64,000 bases of DNA from Exiguobacterium sp. J17977 (GCF_018616375.1 NZ_JAEQBB010000001.1:1-64000), one strand, 5' to 3'. Shown: positions 7,630-16,082, numbered from the stretch's first letter. A program made the numbers and translations. Notes: generated from the sequence alone by a model not told the origin.

Positions 7630-9216
7630 ATGGGGGTTGGCACATTGGTCGGCGGGGTCGGCATCTTCTTGCTCGGGATGATGCTGTTGACGGATACGTT
7701 AAAAAACATGGCCGGGGAGCGGCTCCGGCAGCGGTTGAACCGATTGGCGGAAGGGCCGGTCTCGGGTGCGTTTCTCGGGGCGACGATGACGGCGTTGTTT
7801 CAGTCGTCGACGGTGACGACGCTCATGACGATCAGCTTCGTCAGCGCCGGTCTGTTAACGTTCACCCAAGCGCTCACACTCGTCATCGGGGCGAACGCGG
7901 GCAGTGCGACGACCGGCTGGATTGTAGCACTCTTAGGCTATAACGTGGACATCCGCGAGCTGTTGCTCCCGCTCATCGGGGTCGGCATGGCGCTACGCTT
8001 GATCGGGCGGCGCGTCAAACGCATCGGCATGCTCATGGTCGGACTCGGTCTGATTTTCGTCGGCATCGGGACGCTCCAAGAGGCGATGCGCGACGTCGTC
8101 ACGTTCTCGTTCGCCGGTTGGGAAGCGGACACACCGCTGCATCAACTCGCGTTGCTCGGGACGGGCTTACTCATGACCGTCTTGTTGCAGTCCTCGAGCA
8201 TCGGTCTCGTCTTGACGATGACGGCGCTTGCGACCGATACAGTGACGCTCGCCCAAGCCTGTCTGCTCGTGCTTGGACAAAGTGCCGGGACGAGTCTCGT
8301 CGTCGCCATCGGATCAATCGGAGGCTGGAAATCGGCCCGCCGTATCGTCTTGGCGCACGTACTCGTCCATGGCTCGATTTTACTCATCGGCTGGCTGACG
8401 TTCCCGCTCTTGTTCGGTGTCGTGAATGGTGTGGCCGACCGGCTCAACTGGAACGAACTGTTGCGGCTCGCCTTGTTCCACACCTCGTTCCATCTGCTCG
8501 GGGTGTTCACGTTCCTGCCGTTTCATGAGGCGTTCAGCCGTCAGTTGCTCAAATGGATTCCGAGTCGGTCCGAGAAGTTGATCCGTTTTTTGAACCCGAA
8601 CATGGCCCGTATCCCGACGGTTGCGCTCGAGGCGGCCCGGCGCTCATTGATTGAGATTGAGCGCTATTTGGCCAAAGAGACGCAACTGTTACTGACCGAG
8701 GCCCGTAAACGCGACGATGAGCTCCAACTCGTCGAGAAGACACTTAGCGATGTCCGGGTGTTTTTGAGCACGATTCAATTGGAAGAAGGGCGAGGGCGCA
8801 ACGACTATGGCCAACATTTGTCGTTGCTCCATACAATCGATCACTTGGAGCGGTGGCTGTTCGTCATGCGGGAAGTCGAGCCGGTCGACGCGCTCCGCGA
8901 TACGGACTTCTTAGTCGCACGCCAGCTCGTCTTGCATGAGCTCGATATGGTCGATACGCTCAACCATCACACGCCGCCGGAAGAGTCGCGGCAGTGGAAG
9001 ACGGCCTCGAAACAGCTCGCCGAGTATCGGAAGGCGCACCGGGCCGAACTACTCGAAGAGACGGCGGCCAATCAGCTCGAGATGGACCAGACGATTCAAA
9101 AGGTGCAGGCCCTCCTCTGGCTCGACCGGATCGGCTATCACGTTTGGCGTGCGACGCGTCACCTCATTAAACCGACCGTCCCGAGCGAGCGGTTTGAAGT
9201 GAATTTGGAAGACTGA
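7630..9216 (+). CDS. Na+/phosphate cotransporter family membrane protein with PhoU-like tail
   Basis: This 528-residue protein has two inverted Na/Pi-cotransporter repeats. Each carries a glutamine-serine signature: TALFQSSTVTT near residue 55 and VLLQSSSIGL near residue 187. About eight or nine membrane helices fill residues 1-310, and a long soluble helical C-terminus resembles PhoU. Family members move phosphate with sodium or regulate phosphate entry. It begins 23 bases after the HD gene with its own AAAAGGAAGTG site, so co-transcription with that gene is likely. The substrate is inferred from the family only. Confidence 0.85.
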   Translation: MGVGTLVGGVGIFLLGMMLLTDTLKNMAGERLRQRLNRLAEGPVSGAFLGATMTALFQSSTVTTLMTISFVSAGLLTFTQALTLVIGANAGSATTGWIVALLGYNVDIRELLLPLIGVGMALRLIGRRVKRIGMLMVGLGLIFVGIGTLQEAMRDVVTFSFAGWEADTPLHQLALLGTGLLMTVLLQSSSIGLVLTMTALATDTVTLAQACLLVLGQSAGTSLVVAIGSIGGWKSARRIVLAHVLVHGSILLIGWLTFPLLFGVVNGVADRLNWNELLRLALFHTSFHLLGVFTFLPFHEAFSRQLLKWIPSRSEKLIRFLNPNMARIPTVALEAARRSLIEIERYLAKETQLLLTEARKRDDELQLVEKTLSDVRVFLSTIQLEEGRGRNDYGQHLSLLHTIDHLERWLFVMREVEPVDALRDTDFLVARQLVLHELDMVDTLNHHTPPEESRQWKTASKQLAEYRKAHRAELLEETAANQLEMDQTIQKVQALLWLDRIGYHVWRATRHLIKPTVPSERFEVNLED

Positions 9217-9219
9217 AAA

Positions 9220-9254
9220 AGCGACCGCCCCTCCGAGATGGAAGGGCGGTCGCT
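9220..9254. terminator. Bidirectional terminator
   Basis: Eleven-base arms AGCGACCGCCC and GGGCGGTCGCT separate the Na/Pi gene from the convergent tautomerase gene. A-rich sequence on the left and T-rich sequence on the right suit termination from both sides. Confidence 0.7.
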
Positions 9255-9258
9255 GTGT

Positions 9259-9447
9259 TTACTTCTTATCCGCGTGCATGACACCGGCTTGACCGTAGTG
9301 CGTCGCGTCCATCTCTTCGATGAAGACGGTGATGTTTTCTTTCGGCGCGTTCGTCGTCTCGGAGACGGCGTCCGTCACTTTTTCAATCAACGCACGTTTT
9401 TGTTCGACCGTGCGGCCTGGGAGCATTTTAACCGTTACGTATGGCAT
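9259..9447 (-). CDS. 4-oxalocrotonate tautomerase family enzyme
   Basis: A 62-residue subunit of the 4-oxalocrotonate tautomerase superfamily. After Met removal the N-terminal residue is Pro, the catalytic base that shuttles protons in keto-enol tautomerisation. The sequence begins PYVTVKMLPGRT and contains the family's QKRALIEKVTDAV helix and VFIEEM strand. The length is typical of the hexameric small-subunit enzymes. The start is ATG 9447, supported by an AAAGGAGG site. No aromatic degradation genes are near, so the physiological substrate is unknown, as with the B. subtilis homologue YwhB. Confidence 0.9.
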   Translation of the reverse strand: MPYVTVKMLPGRTVEQKRALIEKVTDAVSETTNAPKENITVFIEEMDATHYGQAGVMHADKK

Positions 9448-9610
9448 ATTGTTTCCTCCTTTTAGTTCGTTCTCTTTCATTTTAGAGAAAGTCGCGCAGA
9501 CTGGGAAGAACAAAGTCGGCACTTCCGCGATGCTCCCTAAATTTGCAGGTGCGAAATATGTGAAAACGGGGTAAGGAACAAGACAGACTAGTCGTAGGAG
9601 GAACAGGCGC

Positions 9611-10468
9611 ATGAAATGGAAGGGCAGACAAGCAAGTCGGAACGTCGAGGATCGACGGGGACAACGTGTCGGAGGGAAAGGTATCGCAGGCATTGGAGGA
9701 GGCTTCGGTCTCATCTTGGTCATCGTCTTCACATTGCTCAATGGCGGCAATCCGGGCGATATTGTCAACAATATCGGACTCGGAGAACCGGAACAGACCT
9801 CTGGAACGTATGAAGGCTCGGCACGGGAAGAAGAGATGGCCGATTTCGTGTCGGTCGTGCTACGGGATACCGAGGAAGTGTGGACTGATATCTTTGCCGA
9901 GAACGGCTTGACGTATCGGGAGCCGACGCTCGTCATCTATAAAGACCAAGTCGAATCTGCGTGCGGCATCGCTGGATCAGCGGTCGGGCCGTTCTACTGT
10001 CCGGGTGACCAAAAACTATACATCGATTTAAGTTTTTATGATGACCTCAGTCAACAGTTTAACGCACCGGGTGACTTCGCGATGGCGTACGTCGTCGCCC
10101 ATGAGGTCGGTCACCACGTCCAGACGTTGCTAGGCACGACGGACGAGATTATGCCGCTCCGCAACGAGATGAGTGAGACCGAGTTCAACAAATATTTGGT
10201 TCGCTTCGAACTCCAGGCCGATTACTATGCGGGCGTTTGGGCCCACCACGCCCAAGGGATGGGCTATCTCGAGGCCGGTGACGTCGAAGAGGCGATGAAT
10301 GCGGCGCATCAAATCGGGGATGACACGCTTCAAAAACAGGCACGCGGCTATGTGACGCCGGATTCGTTCACGCACGGCACATCCGAGCAACGGAAACGTT
10401 GGTTCGATAAAGGGTTCCAAAACGGGACGATTCAAGGCGGCGATACGTTCAACGCCAAAAACTTATAA
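9611..10468 (+). CDS. Membrane-anchored neutral zinc metallopeptidase (YpfJ family)
   Basis: A 285-residue protein with a basic, Arg-rich N-terminus and a single membrane helix at about residues 27-43. The catalytic domain faces outward. The zinc-binding HEVGHHVQ motif lies near residue 165, and a downstream FELQADYYAGVWAH segment supplies the third ligand and structural residues. Two conserved Cys residues (in ACGIAG and FYCPGD) could form a disulfide. The family is widespread but its natural substrates are unknown. RBS TAGGAGGAA precedes ATG 9611. It is a single-gene unit with its own terminator. Confidence 0.88.
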   Translation: MKWKGRQASRNVEDRRGQRVGGKGIAGIGGGFGLILVIVFTLLNGGNPGDIVNNIGLGEPEQTSGTYEGSAREEEMADFVSVVLRDTEEVWTDIFAENGLTYREPTLVIYKDQVESACGIAGSAVGPFYCPGDQKLYIDLSFYDDLSQQFNAPGDFAMAYVVAHEVGHHVQTLLGTTDEIMPLRNEMSETEFNKYLVRFELQADYYAGVWAHHAQGMGYLEAGDVEEAMNAAHQIGDDTLQKQARGYVTPDSFTHGTSEQRKRWFDKGFQNGTIQGGDTFNAKNL

Positions 10469-10473
10469 CGATG

Positions 10474-10499
10474 AGGTCAAGCGATGGCTTGACCTTTTT
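10474..10499 (+). terminator. Rho-independent terminator
   Basis: AGGTCAAGC and GCTTGACCT arms with a GATG loop are followed by TTTTT. Confidence 0.85.
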
Positions 10500-10510
10500 C
10501 CATGTCCAAG

Positions 10511-10540
10511 TTGGCTTGTGAAGAAAGAATCCGCTATCAT
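10511..10540 (+). promoter_or_regulatory. Promoter of the MurR-type regulator gene
   Basis: TTGGCT (10511-10516) and TATCAT (10535-10540) are spaced by 18 bases, about 35 bases before the regulator start codon. Confidence 0.55.
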
Positions 10541-10576
10541 GGAAACAGAAACTAGAAGTAGGAAGGGGATGACCCG

Positions 10577-11425
10577 ATGGAATCCTTACTCAAAAAAATC
10601 GAATTCGCCAAAAGCGAGATGACGTCCGTGGAGAAAAAAATCGCCGACTATATTTTATCCCACTCGACGCTCGTCCCAAATATGACGACGAAAGAGCTCG
10701 CTCAAAAGACGGACGTGTCCGAGGCGAGTATCGTCCGCTTTGCGCGTGTCGTCGGCATCGATAGCTTCAAGGCGTTCAAACTTGCCCTCGTCAAAGACTT
10801 GGCGATCACCGAGACGACGCTCACCGACTTCAACGTGTTGCAGCAGAAAGATACACCGTACGATTCGTTCCAAAAAGTCATCCATGTGAACAAGATGGCC
10901 ATCGAGGCATGTGCCGAGGCGATGGACAAGCGTGAGCTCGAGCATGCGATTGATACGTTCGCGCGAGCCAACCGAGTCGTATTTTATGGAGTCGGCGGCT
11001 CGTCGACGGCTGCGTACGACGCGCAATATAAATTCACGAAGCTCGGCTATGCGGCCCAGACATCGCAAGATTTCCATTACATGTTGTCGCTCATCCCGCA
11101 TCTCGGACCGAACGACGTCTTCGTCGCCATCAGCACGTCGGGCCGGACGAAAGACGTGCTCGAACTCGTCCGCTTCGCCAAGAAGAAAGGGGTACCGGTC
11201 GTCGCCATCACGGACCTCGATAAATCGCCGCTCTATCGGGAAGCGGACGTCCGACTCTGCACGCCGAGCGTTGAACGCGACTTCCGGATTGCGAGCATCG
11301 CGTCGCGGATGACACAGTTGACGATTATCGACACACTTTATATGGGGCTGTTGCACCGCAAAGGCGAGGGATTGATTGATCGCTACGCCGAGGCGCGTGA
11401 CGAGATGGTGAAGTTGCGCCGATGA
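10577..11425 (+). CDS. MurR/RpiR family transcriptional regulator
   Basis: This 282-residue regulator has an N-terminal RpiR-type helix-turn-helix (TSVEKKIADYIL, then TTKELAQKTDVSEASIVRFAR near residues 37-57). A C-terminal SIS sugar-phosphate binding domain follows, with VVFYGVGGSST and ISTSGRTKDVLE motifs. Such regulators sense phosphosugars. Placed immediately ahead of murQ-murP-mupG, the likely effector is MurNAc-6-phosphate. An inverted repeat (11961-11973) in front of murQ is the obvious candidate target. Its stop overlaps the GNAT gene by 4 bases. Confidence 0.88.
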   Translation: MESLLKKIEFAKSEMTSVEKKIADYILSHSTLVPNMTTKELAQKTDVSEASIVRFARVVGIDSFKAFKLALVKDLAITETTLTDFNVLQQKDTPYDSFQKVIHVNKMAIEACAEAMDKRELEHAIDTFARANRVVFYGVGGSSTAAYDAQYKFTKLGYAAQTSQDFHYMLSLIPHLGPNDVFVAISTSGRTKDVLELVRFAKKKGVPVVAITDLDKSPLYREADVRLCTPSVERDFRIASIASRMTQLTIIDTLYMGLLHRKGEGLIDRYAEARDEMVKLRR

Positions 11426-11877
11426 TTCATGTCTATGACGCAACGTGGCGCGATAAGGTGGCAACGTTTCTCTTACGACAACGGTCGTTCGCCGCGTTAA
11501 ACGGACAGACACCCGAGACGTTCCGGGACGAGAATCTGACCGACTTTGAAGCCGAAGGGACCGTCAGCCTCGTCTTTGCGGACGGGGATGTCATCGCCGT
11601 CGCCGACTTGTTGAAGCAACACCCGGTCGACGGCTCACTTTGGCTCGGACTATTTGTCGTCGATGAACGGCTGCACGGGACTGGCATTGCGACACGCTTG
11701 TATGAACAGCTCGAACACGCATATATGCGTCCGTTCCAAACCGTGTTCCGACTCGGGGTCTTGCCTCACAATGAGCGGGCGCGCCACTTTTGGGAGCGGC
11801 AAGGCTATGTGTATGAAAAAGATTCCGTCACGGCACGGGGCGATCACGTCCACGTGCTGAAAAAAGTCATCGACTAA
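11422..11877 (+). CDS. GNAT family N-acetyltransferase
   Basis: A 151-residue GNAT protein. The acetyl-CoA binding region is at residues 74-100 (LWLGLFVVDERLHGTGIATRLYE), with a slightly degenerate R/Q-x-x-G-x-G/A loop. The C-terminal motif B, NERARHFWERQGYV, is clear. It starts inside the stop codon of the RpiR-type regulator (ATGA overlap) and is closed by a terminator, so it belongs to the regulator's transcript. Its substrate is unknown. Acetylation of an amino sugar or muropeptide would fit the surroundings but is only a guess. Confidence 0.8.
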   Translation: MIHVYDATWRDKVATFLLRQRSFAALNGQTPETFRDENLTDFEAEGTVSLVFADGDVIAVADLLKQHPVDGSLWLGLFVVDERLHGTGIATRLYEQLEHAYMRPFQTVFRLGVLPHNERARHFWERQGYVYEKDSVTARGDHVHVLKKVID

Positions 11878-11878
11878 A

Positions 11879-11907
11879 GCGCTCGGTCCACTAGGGCCGG
11901 GCGTTTT
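11879..11907 (+). terminator. Rho-independent terminator
   Basis: Arms CGCTCGGTCC and GGGCCGGGCG with an ACTA loop are followed by TTTTT, separating the regulator unit from murQ. Confidence 0.75.
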
Positions 11908-11916
11908 TCTATAGAT

Positions 11917-11946
11917 GTATACACGTATACAAATCTACATGTATAC
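11917..11946. promoter_or_regulatory. Triple GTATAC motif, candidate operator
   Basis: Three GTATAC hexamers lie at 11917-11922, 11925-11930 and 11941-11946. The first two form the near-palindrome TGTATACACGTATACA. The spacing and symmetry look like a GntR- or TetR-type operator upstream of the murQ promoter. The binding protein is not identified. Confidence 0.4.
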
Positions 11947-11960
11947 GCTTGACCCGTAAT

Positions 11961-11973
11961 GAAATTTTATTTC
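11961..11973. promoter_or_regulatory. Candidate RpiR/MurR operator
   Basis: GAAATTTTATTTC is an inverted repeat with arms GAAAT and ATTTC, located 20 bases upstream of the murQ -35 box. A second ATTTC half site (12003-12007) falls inside the promoter spacer. RpiR-type repressors commonly use TGAAAT-type dyads, so the divergent half sites fit the adjacent regulator. Confidence 0.5.
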
Positions 11974-11992
11974 CTTATTTTTTTAAATAAGT

Positions 11993-12020
11993 TTGACTTT
12001 TAATTTCAAGTTAGTACAAT
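11993..12020 (+). promoter_or_regulatory. Promoter of murQ-murP-mupG
   Basis: TTGACT (11993-11998) and TACAAT (12015-12020) with a 16-base spacer, close to consensus for the vegetative sigma factor. Confidence 0.75.
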
Positions 12021-12049
12021 AAAATTAGAGAGAAGAAAGGATGGTGGCG

Positions 12050-12934
12050 ATGTTAGACAAACTGGCTACTGAAAGACGAAATGAACGAACGATGCACTTG
12101 GACGAGATGGCGGTCGAGGAGTTCCTCGCAGTGATGAACGAGGAAGATCAATCGGTCCCACACGTCATTAAAGAACAACTGTCGGTCATTGCCGACGTGA
12201 CGAAGCGTGCCATCGCATCCTTCAAACAAGGCGGGCGTTTGATTTATATCGGCGCAGGGACGAGCGGGCGGCTCGGCATCTTAGACGCGGCGGAATGCGT
12301 GCCGACGTTCGGCGTGTCACCGGATATGGTCGTCGGACTCATCGCCGGGGGCGAGCGGGCGCTCATCAAAGCCGTCGAGGGAGCAGAGGACAGCAAGGAT
12401 TTGGCAGTCAATGATTTGAAAGCGCTTCACTTGAATGAGAAAGACACCGTCATCGGGATTGCCGCGAGCGGACGGACACCGTACGTCATCGGCGGGCTCG
12501 ATTACGCCCGTGAGGTCGGCGCGACGACAGCCGCGCTATCGTGTAACAAAGGTTCAAAAATCAGCGAACACGCCGAGTTCAAAATCGAAGTCGAGACGGG
12601 ACCAGAAGTATTGACCGGATCGACCCGTTTGAAAGCAGGGACGGCGCAAAAACTCGTCCTCAACATGATCTCGACGGCGTCGATGATTGGGGTAGGGAAA
12701 GTGTATCAAAACTTGATGGTCGACGTGCAGCCGACAAACGAAAAGTTGGAAGTGCGGGCCAAACGGATGATTGCGGAAGCGACAGGGGTCGATGAACAGA
12801 CGGCCGCGCGTTATTTCGATTCATCCGGTGGTCACGTCAAGACGGCGATCGTCATGATTTTAGCCGACGTCCCGCATGCGGAGGCAGTCGAGCGATTAGA
12901 GCGTGCGAACGGATTCGTCCGTGACGCACTATAA
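12050..12934 (+). CDS. murQ: N-acetylmuramic acid 6-phosphate etherase
   Basis: This 294-residue cytosolic enzyme splits the lactyl ether of MurNAc-6-phosphate to give GlcNAc-6-phosphate and D-lactate. It is a SIS-domain protein with the phosphosugar loop YIGAGTSGRLG near residue 70, followed by LDAAECVPTFG, which carries the catalytic Glu. A second conserved segment, GVGKVYQNLMVDV, is near residue 215. A C-terminal UBA-like helical tail completes the normal length. An ATG exists at 12041 but abuts the AAAGG site. The ATG at 12050 gives a 9-base spacing, so I use it. murP begins 12 bases after the stop. Confidence 0.95.
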   Translation: MLDKLATERRNERTMHLDEMAVEEFLAVMNEEDQSVPHVIKEQLSVIADVTKRAIASFKQGGRLIYIGAGTSGRLGILDAAECVPTFGVSPDMVVGLIAGGERALIKAVEGAEDSKDLAVNDLKALHLNEKDTVIGIAASGRTPYVIGGLDYAREVGATTAALSCNKGSKISEHAEFKIEVETGPEVLTGSTRLKAGTAQKLVLNMISTASMIGVGKVYQNLMVDVQPTNEKLEVRAKRMIAEATGVDEQTAARYFDSSGGHVKTAIVMILADVPHAEAVERLERANGFVRDAL

Positions 12935-12946
12935 GGGGGATTCGAG

Positions 12947-14320
12947 ATGAAGAAAGAAGAGGTTCTGGCACATGCGATATTAGAGCATGTCGGGGGGAAA
13001 GATAACATTCGTCAACTCGCGCACTGTATGACGCGTGTGCGTCTCGCGCTCAAAGATCCGACGAAAGCGGATCTCGCCGCATTGAAACAAATCGATGGTG
13101 TCATGGGTGTCATCGATGACGAGACGTTGCAAATCGTCGTTGGCCCGGGGACGGTCAACCGCGTGGCGGACCATCTCAGCCGTGAGACGGGGCTCGCCAT
13201 CGGGGAGGAATCGGTCGATGCGAACTTGACGCCGGACGAACGGGCGGCCATCGAACGTCAAAAAGTAAAAGATAAACAGAAGTCGCCGTTCAAGCGCTTC
13301 TTGCGTCGCTTAGGGAATATCTTCATTCCGCTCATTCCAGGTCTTGTCGCTTCAGGTATCATTAACGGGGGAGCCAACTTCGCGAAGAACGCCGGGGTCG
13401 ACCCGACCGAAACGTGGATGCAAATCCTCTTATTGCTCGGTAGCACGGTCTTTGCTTACCTCGCCATCCTCGTCGGTTGGAACACGGCGAAAGAGTTCGG
13501 TGGCACGCCGGTACTCGGTGCCATCGCCGGGGGGATTCTCTTCAACCCGATGCTCGCCGACATCACCATTTATGGGGAACCGCTCGTCGTCGGACGGGGT
13601 GGATTGTTCGGGGTCATCTTTGCAGCTTGGCTCATGACGTACATCGAGAAACACGTGCGTCGCTTCATGCCGACAGCAGTCGATATCATCTTTACACCGC
13701 TGCTCACGGTCCTCGTCGTCGGTTTCACGGCGCTCTATGCGATCATGCCGGTCGCAGGCGTATTGTCAGATGGGATCATGCAAGGACTGAACGCCGTGCT
13801 TGAAATCGGTGGTCCGGTCGCTGGCGCCGTACTCGCTGGCTTCTTCTTGCCGCTCGTCATGGTCGGATTGCATCACGGACTCACACCGATTCACTTGGAA
13901 CTCTTGAACACGGTCGGGAACACGGCACTCTTGCCGATCTTGGCGATGGCTGGTGCTGGACAAGTCGGGGCAGCACTCGCGATTTTCGTGAAGACGCGCA
14001 ACCAACGCCTCCGTAACATCATCAAAGGGGCCATCCCGGTCGGATTCCTCGGAATCGGCGAGCCGCTCCTTTACGGTGTCACCCTTCCGCTTGGCCGTCC
14101 GTTCTTGACGGCTTGTATGGGAGCCGCGGTCGGCGGTGCGTTCCAAGCGACGATGAAGACGGCAGCGCTCGGGATTGGGGTCTCTGGTCTCTCGCTCACG
14201 CCGCTCATCGACAACGGTATGTACTTGACGTATATTGGAGGTCTCGTGATTTCGTATACGGCTGGCTTCATCTTCACGTATTTCTTCGGCTTCAAAGAAG
14301 AAATGGCAGACGGGATTTAA
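12947..14320 (+). CDS. murP: PTS system MurNAc-specific EIIBC component
   Basis: A membrane transporter-kinase of 457 residues that imports and 6-phosphorylates MurNAc, or GlcNAc-MurNAc disaccharide as in Staphylococcus. The EIIB domain (residues 1-90) has its phosphorylation site Cys27 in LAHCMTRVRL. The EIIC domain has about ten helices, beginning with the NIFIPLIPGLVASG signature and including the substrate-loop motif PIGFLGIGEPLLYGV-like region near residue 365. No EIIA domain is fused, so a general EIIA must supply phosphate. It sits between murQ and mupG, which fixes the substrate class. The exact preference between mono- and disaccharide is inferred; mupG nearby favours the disaccharide. 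Confidence 0.9.
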   Translation: MKKEEVLAHAILEHVGGKDNIRQLAHCMTRVRLALKDPTKADLAALKQIDGVMGVIDDETLQIVVGPGTVNRVADHLSRETGLAIGEESVDANLTPDERAAIERQKVKDKQKSPFKRFLRRLGNIFIPLIPGLVASGIINGGANFAKNAGVDPTETWMQILLLLGSTVFAYLAILVGWNTAKEFGGTPVLGAIAGGILFNPMLADITIYGEPLVVGRGGLFGVIFAAWLMTYIEKHVRRFMPTAVDIIFTPLLTVLVVGFTALYAIMPVAGVLSDGIMQGLNAVLEIGGPVAGAVLAGFFLPLVMVGLHHGLTPIHLELLNTVGNTALLPILAMAGAGQVGAALAIFVKTRNQRLRNIIKGAIPVGFLGIGEPLLYGVTLPLGRPFLTACMGAAVGGAFQATMKTAALGIGVSGLSLTPLIDNGMYLTYIGGLVISYTAGFIFTYFFGFKEEMADGI

Positions 14321-14326
14321 CAACCG

Positions 14327-14351
14327 AGGCGGCTCTCTGGAGTCGCCTTTT
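14327..14351 (+). terminator. Internal terminator between murP and mupG
   Basis: AGGCGGCTC and GAGTCGCCT (one G-T pair) are followed by TTTT. It probably reduces mupG transcription relative to murQ-murP rather than ending the operon, as no new promoter is obvious before mupG. Confidence 0.6.
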
Positions 14352-14374
14352 CATTTGACGAGGAGGGCTTTCTG

Positions 14375-15427
14375 ATGAAAGGATTATCGGTTTATTTGAG
14401 TGAACCGCTCACACCACAGTTCAAGACATGGGTCGGACGCATGCGAGAGATCGGCTTTGCATCGCTGTTCACGTCACTTCATATTCCAGAGGATGACACG
14501 TCGGTGTATACAGAACGGCTTCGTGACCTCGGGACGCTCGCCCGAGAGCTCGACATGGAACTGTTCGCCGATATCGCACCAACGTCGCTCGCCGCACTCG
14601 GCAAGACGTGGGACGATGCCCATACGCTCACCGAATGGGGCGTGACGGGGCTGCGTGTCGATTACGGTGTGACGCCGAAACAAGTCGCCGATTTGTCGAC
14701 CCGGATGACGGTCGCCTTGAACGCGAGCACGTTGTCTGAAACAGAACTCATAGAGATGAAGCAACATGGCCTCGTGACGGACAATGTCGAGGCGTGGCAC
14801 AATTTCTATCCGCGACCGGAGACGGGACTCGACCGAGCTTGGTTCGATGCCAAGAACGACTGGCTGAAGCGACAGGGTTTGAGCGTCCAGGCATTCATTC
14901 CCGGGGACGGGACATTGCGCGGACCGCTGTTCGAACGGCTGCCGACGCTCGAGGATCATCGCCCGTTTTCAACGTTCGCCTGCTACATGGACCTCATGGA
15001 TTCGGTCGATCGCATCTTGATTGGCGATCCGGGACTTGCTGACGAGACGATTGAACAGTTCGCCTCGCACGCTGACGAGATGCTCGTCCTTCGGGCCGAA
15101 GCGGAGACAACGATTGAAGCCGCCTTCTATCGTGTCCAGACGAACCGGATGGACCCGGCCCGTGACGTCGTCCGCTCGGTCGAATCGAGGGGCTATGGCC
15201 GTCCGGGGGACCGCTTGCTCGAGCCGATGGCAGCAAAACCTCGTCCGCTCGGAACGATCACGGTCGATAACGCGAAGTACGGCCGTTATGCCGGCGAGCT
15301 GCAAGTGACGAAACGCGATTTGGTGGCGGACGAACGGGTCAACGTTCTGGGCCGCGTCATCGAGGCAGACCGGCCGCTCATCCGGGCGATCGGGCCGGGC
15401 ACGAAGTTTCGAATCGAGTGGTGCTGA
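14375..15427 (+). CDS. mupG: 6-phospho-N-acetylmuramidase MupG (DUF871)
   Basis: A 350-residue protein of the DUF871 family. Its Staphylococcus aureus member MupG is a cytosolic glycosidase that cleaves MurNAc-6-phosphate-GlcNAc into its two sugars. The N-terminal TIM barrel begins MKGLSVYLSE and contains conserved LFADIAPTSL and GLRVDYG segments. A C-terminal cyclophilin-like beta domain begins around residue 230. Strong RBS GAGGAGG. Its place after murP shows that the imported substrate is probably a phosphorylated disaccharide, cut here and then passed to MurQ. Unlike many Gram-positive homologues it has the murQ/murP genes beside it, which strengthens the call. Confidence 0.88.
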   Translation: MKGLSVYLSEPLTPQFKTWVGRMREIGFASLFTSLHIPEDDTSVYTERLRDLGTLARELDMELFADIAPTSLAALGKTWDDAHTLTEWGVTGLRVDYGVTPKQVADLSTRMTVALNASTLSETELIEMKQHGLVTDNVEAWHNFYPRPETGLDRAWFDAKNDWLKRQGLSVQAFIPGDGTLRGPLFERLPTLEDHRPFSTFACYMDLMDSVDRILIGDPGLADETIEQFASHADEMLVLRAEAETTIEAAFYRVQTNRMDPARDVVRSVESRGYGRPGDRLLEPMAAKPRPLGTITVDNAKYGRYAGELQVTKRDLVADERVNVLGRVIEADRPLIRAIGPGTKFRIEWC

Positions 15428-15436
15428 CGTTCCGGA

Positions 15437-15466
15437 TTGCCACATTCCCTCGTCTTTGTGTACAGT
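15437..15466 (+). promoter_or_regulatory. Promoter of the ywhD-like gene
   Basis: TTGCCA (15437-15442) and TACAGT (15461-15466) are spaced by 18 bases, directly downstream of mupG. Confidence 0.55.
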
Positions 15467-15484
15467 AGAGAGGGAGGGAATGCC

Positions 15485-15988
15485 ATGAAAGAGATTAATT
15501 TTAATATCGTCGCTGACGATTCGACCGATGGCCACGGCGGTTTTGGGGTCGGTTCGCTCAGTTTGAACAATATGTCTCCCGTCATCATCGATGTCGAGGC
15601 GGGGACCGCGGTCATCGATATGGGGGCCATGCATGCCAAATCGGCGATCGAGAAACGCATCAAGTTTTTGACGGAGCGGGAAGCGGTGCCGAACGGCAAA
15701 CCGTATTGGATTGTCTGGGTCACGGTCGGACGAAAGCCGGAAGGGTTCTATTACGGCGGTGTCGCAGCTTGCGACATGTCCATCGACCTCGAGGCACGTC
15801 GCGGCTATAAACTGTTGCCGTATCACGTCAACCAGATGGACAAGTCGCTCAAAGGCCGTATTCTCATCGATATGATGGACGCACCGTCACGCGACGTGCT
15901 CGCTGCTTTCTTGAAAGAGCATCGTCCTGAGATTTGGGAACAATCGACTGAATTACAAACCGAGCTCGAACGCTTAGGCGCCGAGTAA
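15485..15988 (+). CDS. YwhD family protein
   Basis: A 167-residue soluble protein matching the YwhD family of Bacillales. It has conserved stretches near the start (DDSTDGHGGFGVG, then LSLNNMSPVIIDVE) and a central AVIDMGAMHAKSAIEK segment. No signal peptide or membrane helix is visible. The function of the family is unknown to me. ATG 15485 follows an AGGGAGGG site and is preferred over upstream in-frame codons, which overlap the promoter. It is a monocistronic unit between its own promoter and a perfect terminator. In B. subtilis the gene lies near speE-speB, which here are 5 kb downstream. Confidence 0.8.
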   Translation: MKEINFNIVADDSTDGHGGFGVGSLSLNNMSPVIIDVEAGTAVIDMGAMHAKSAIEKRIKFLTEREAVPNGKPYWIVWVTVGRKPEGFYYGGVAACDMSIDLEARRGYKLLPYHVNQMDKSLKGRILIDMMDAPSRDVLAAFLKEHRPEIWEQSTELQTELERLGAE

Positions 15989-16024
15989 AAAGATTGGACC
16001 GTTTCGGTCTCCAATCTTTTTTGT
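15988..16024 (+). terminator. Rho-independent terminator
   Basis: AAAAGATTGGA and TCCAATCTTTT arms enclose a CCG-TTT-CGG inner stem and are followed by TTTG. Confidence 0.9.
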
Positions 16025-16082
16025 TTTCATGTGTCCTGATTTGGGAACATGAACTTGTTATCATGTTGTGATTCCCCCGTAA

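Noticed and set aside
11879-12040. CRISPR-like short repeats near murQ
   Set aside because: Only three GTATAC hexamers at uneven distance, without spacers of constant length; an operator is more likely.
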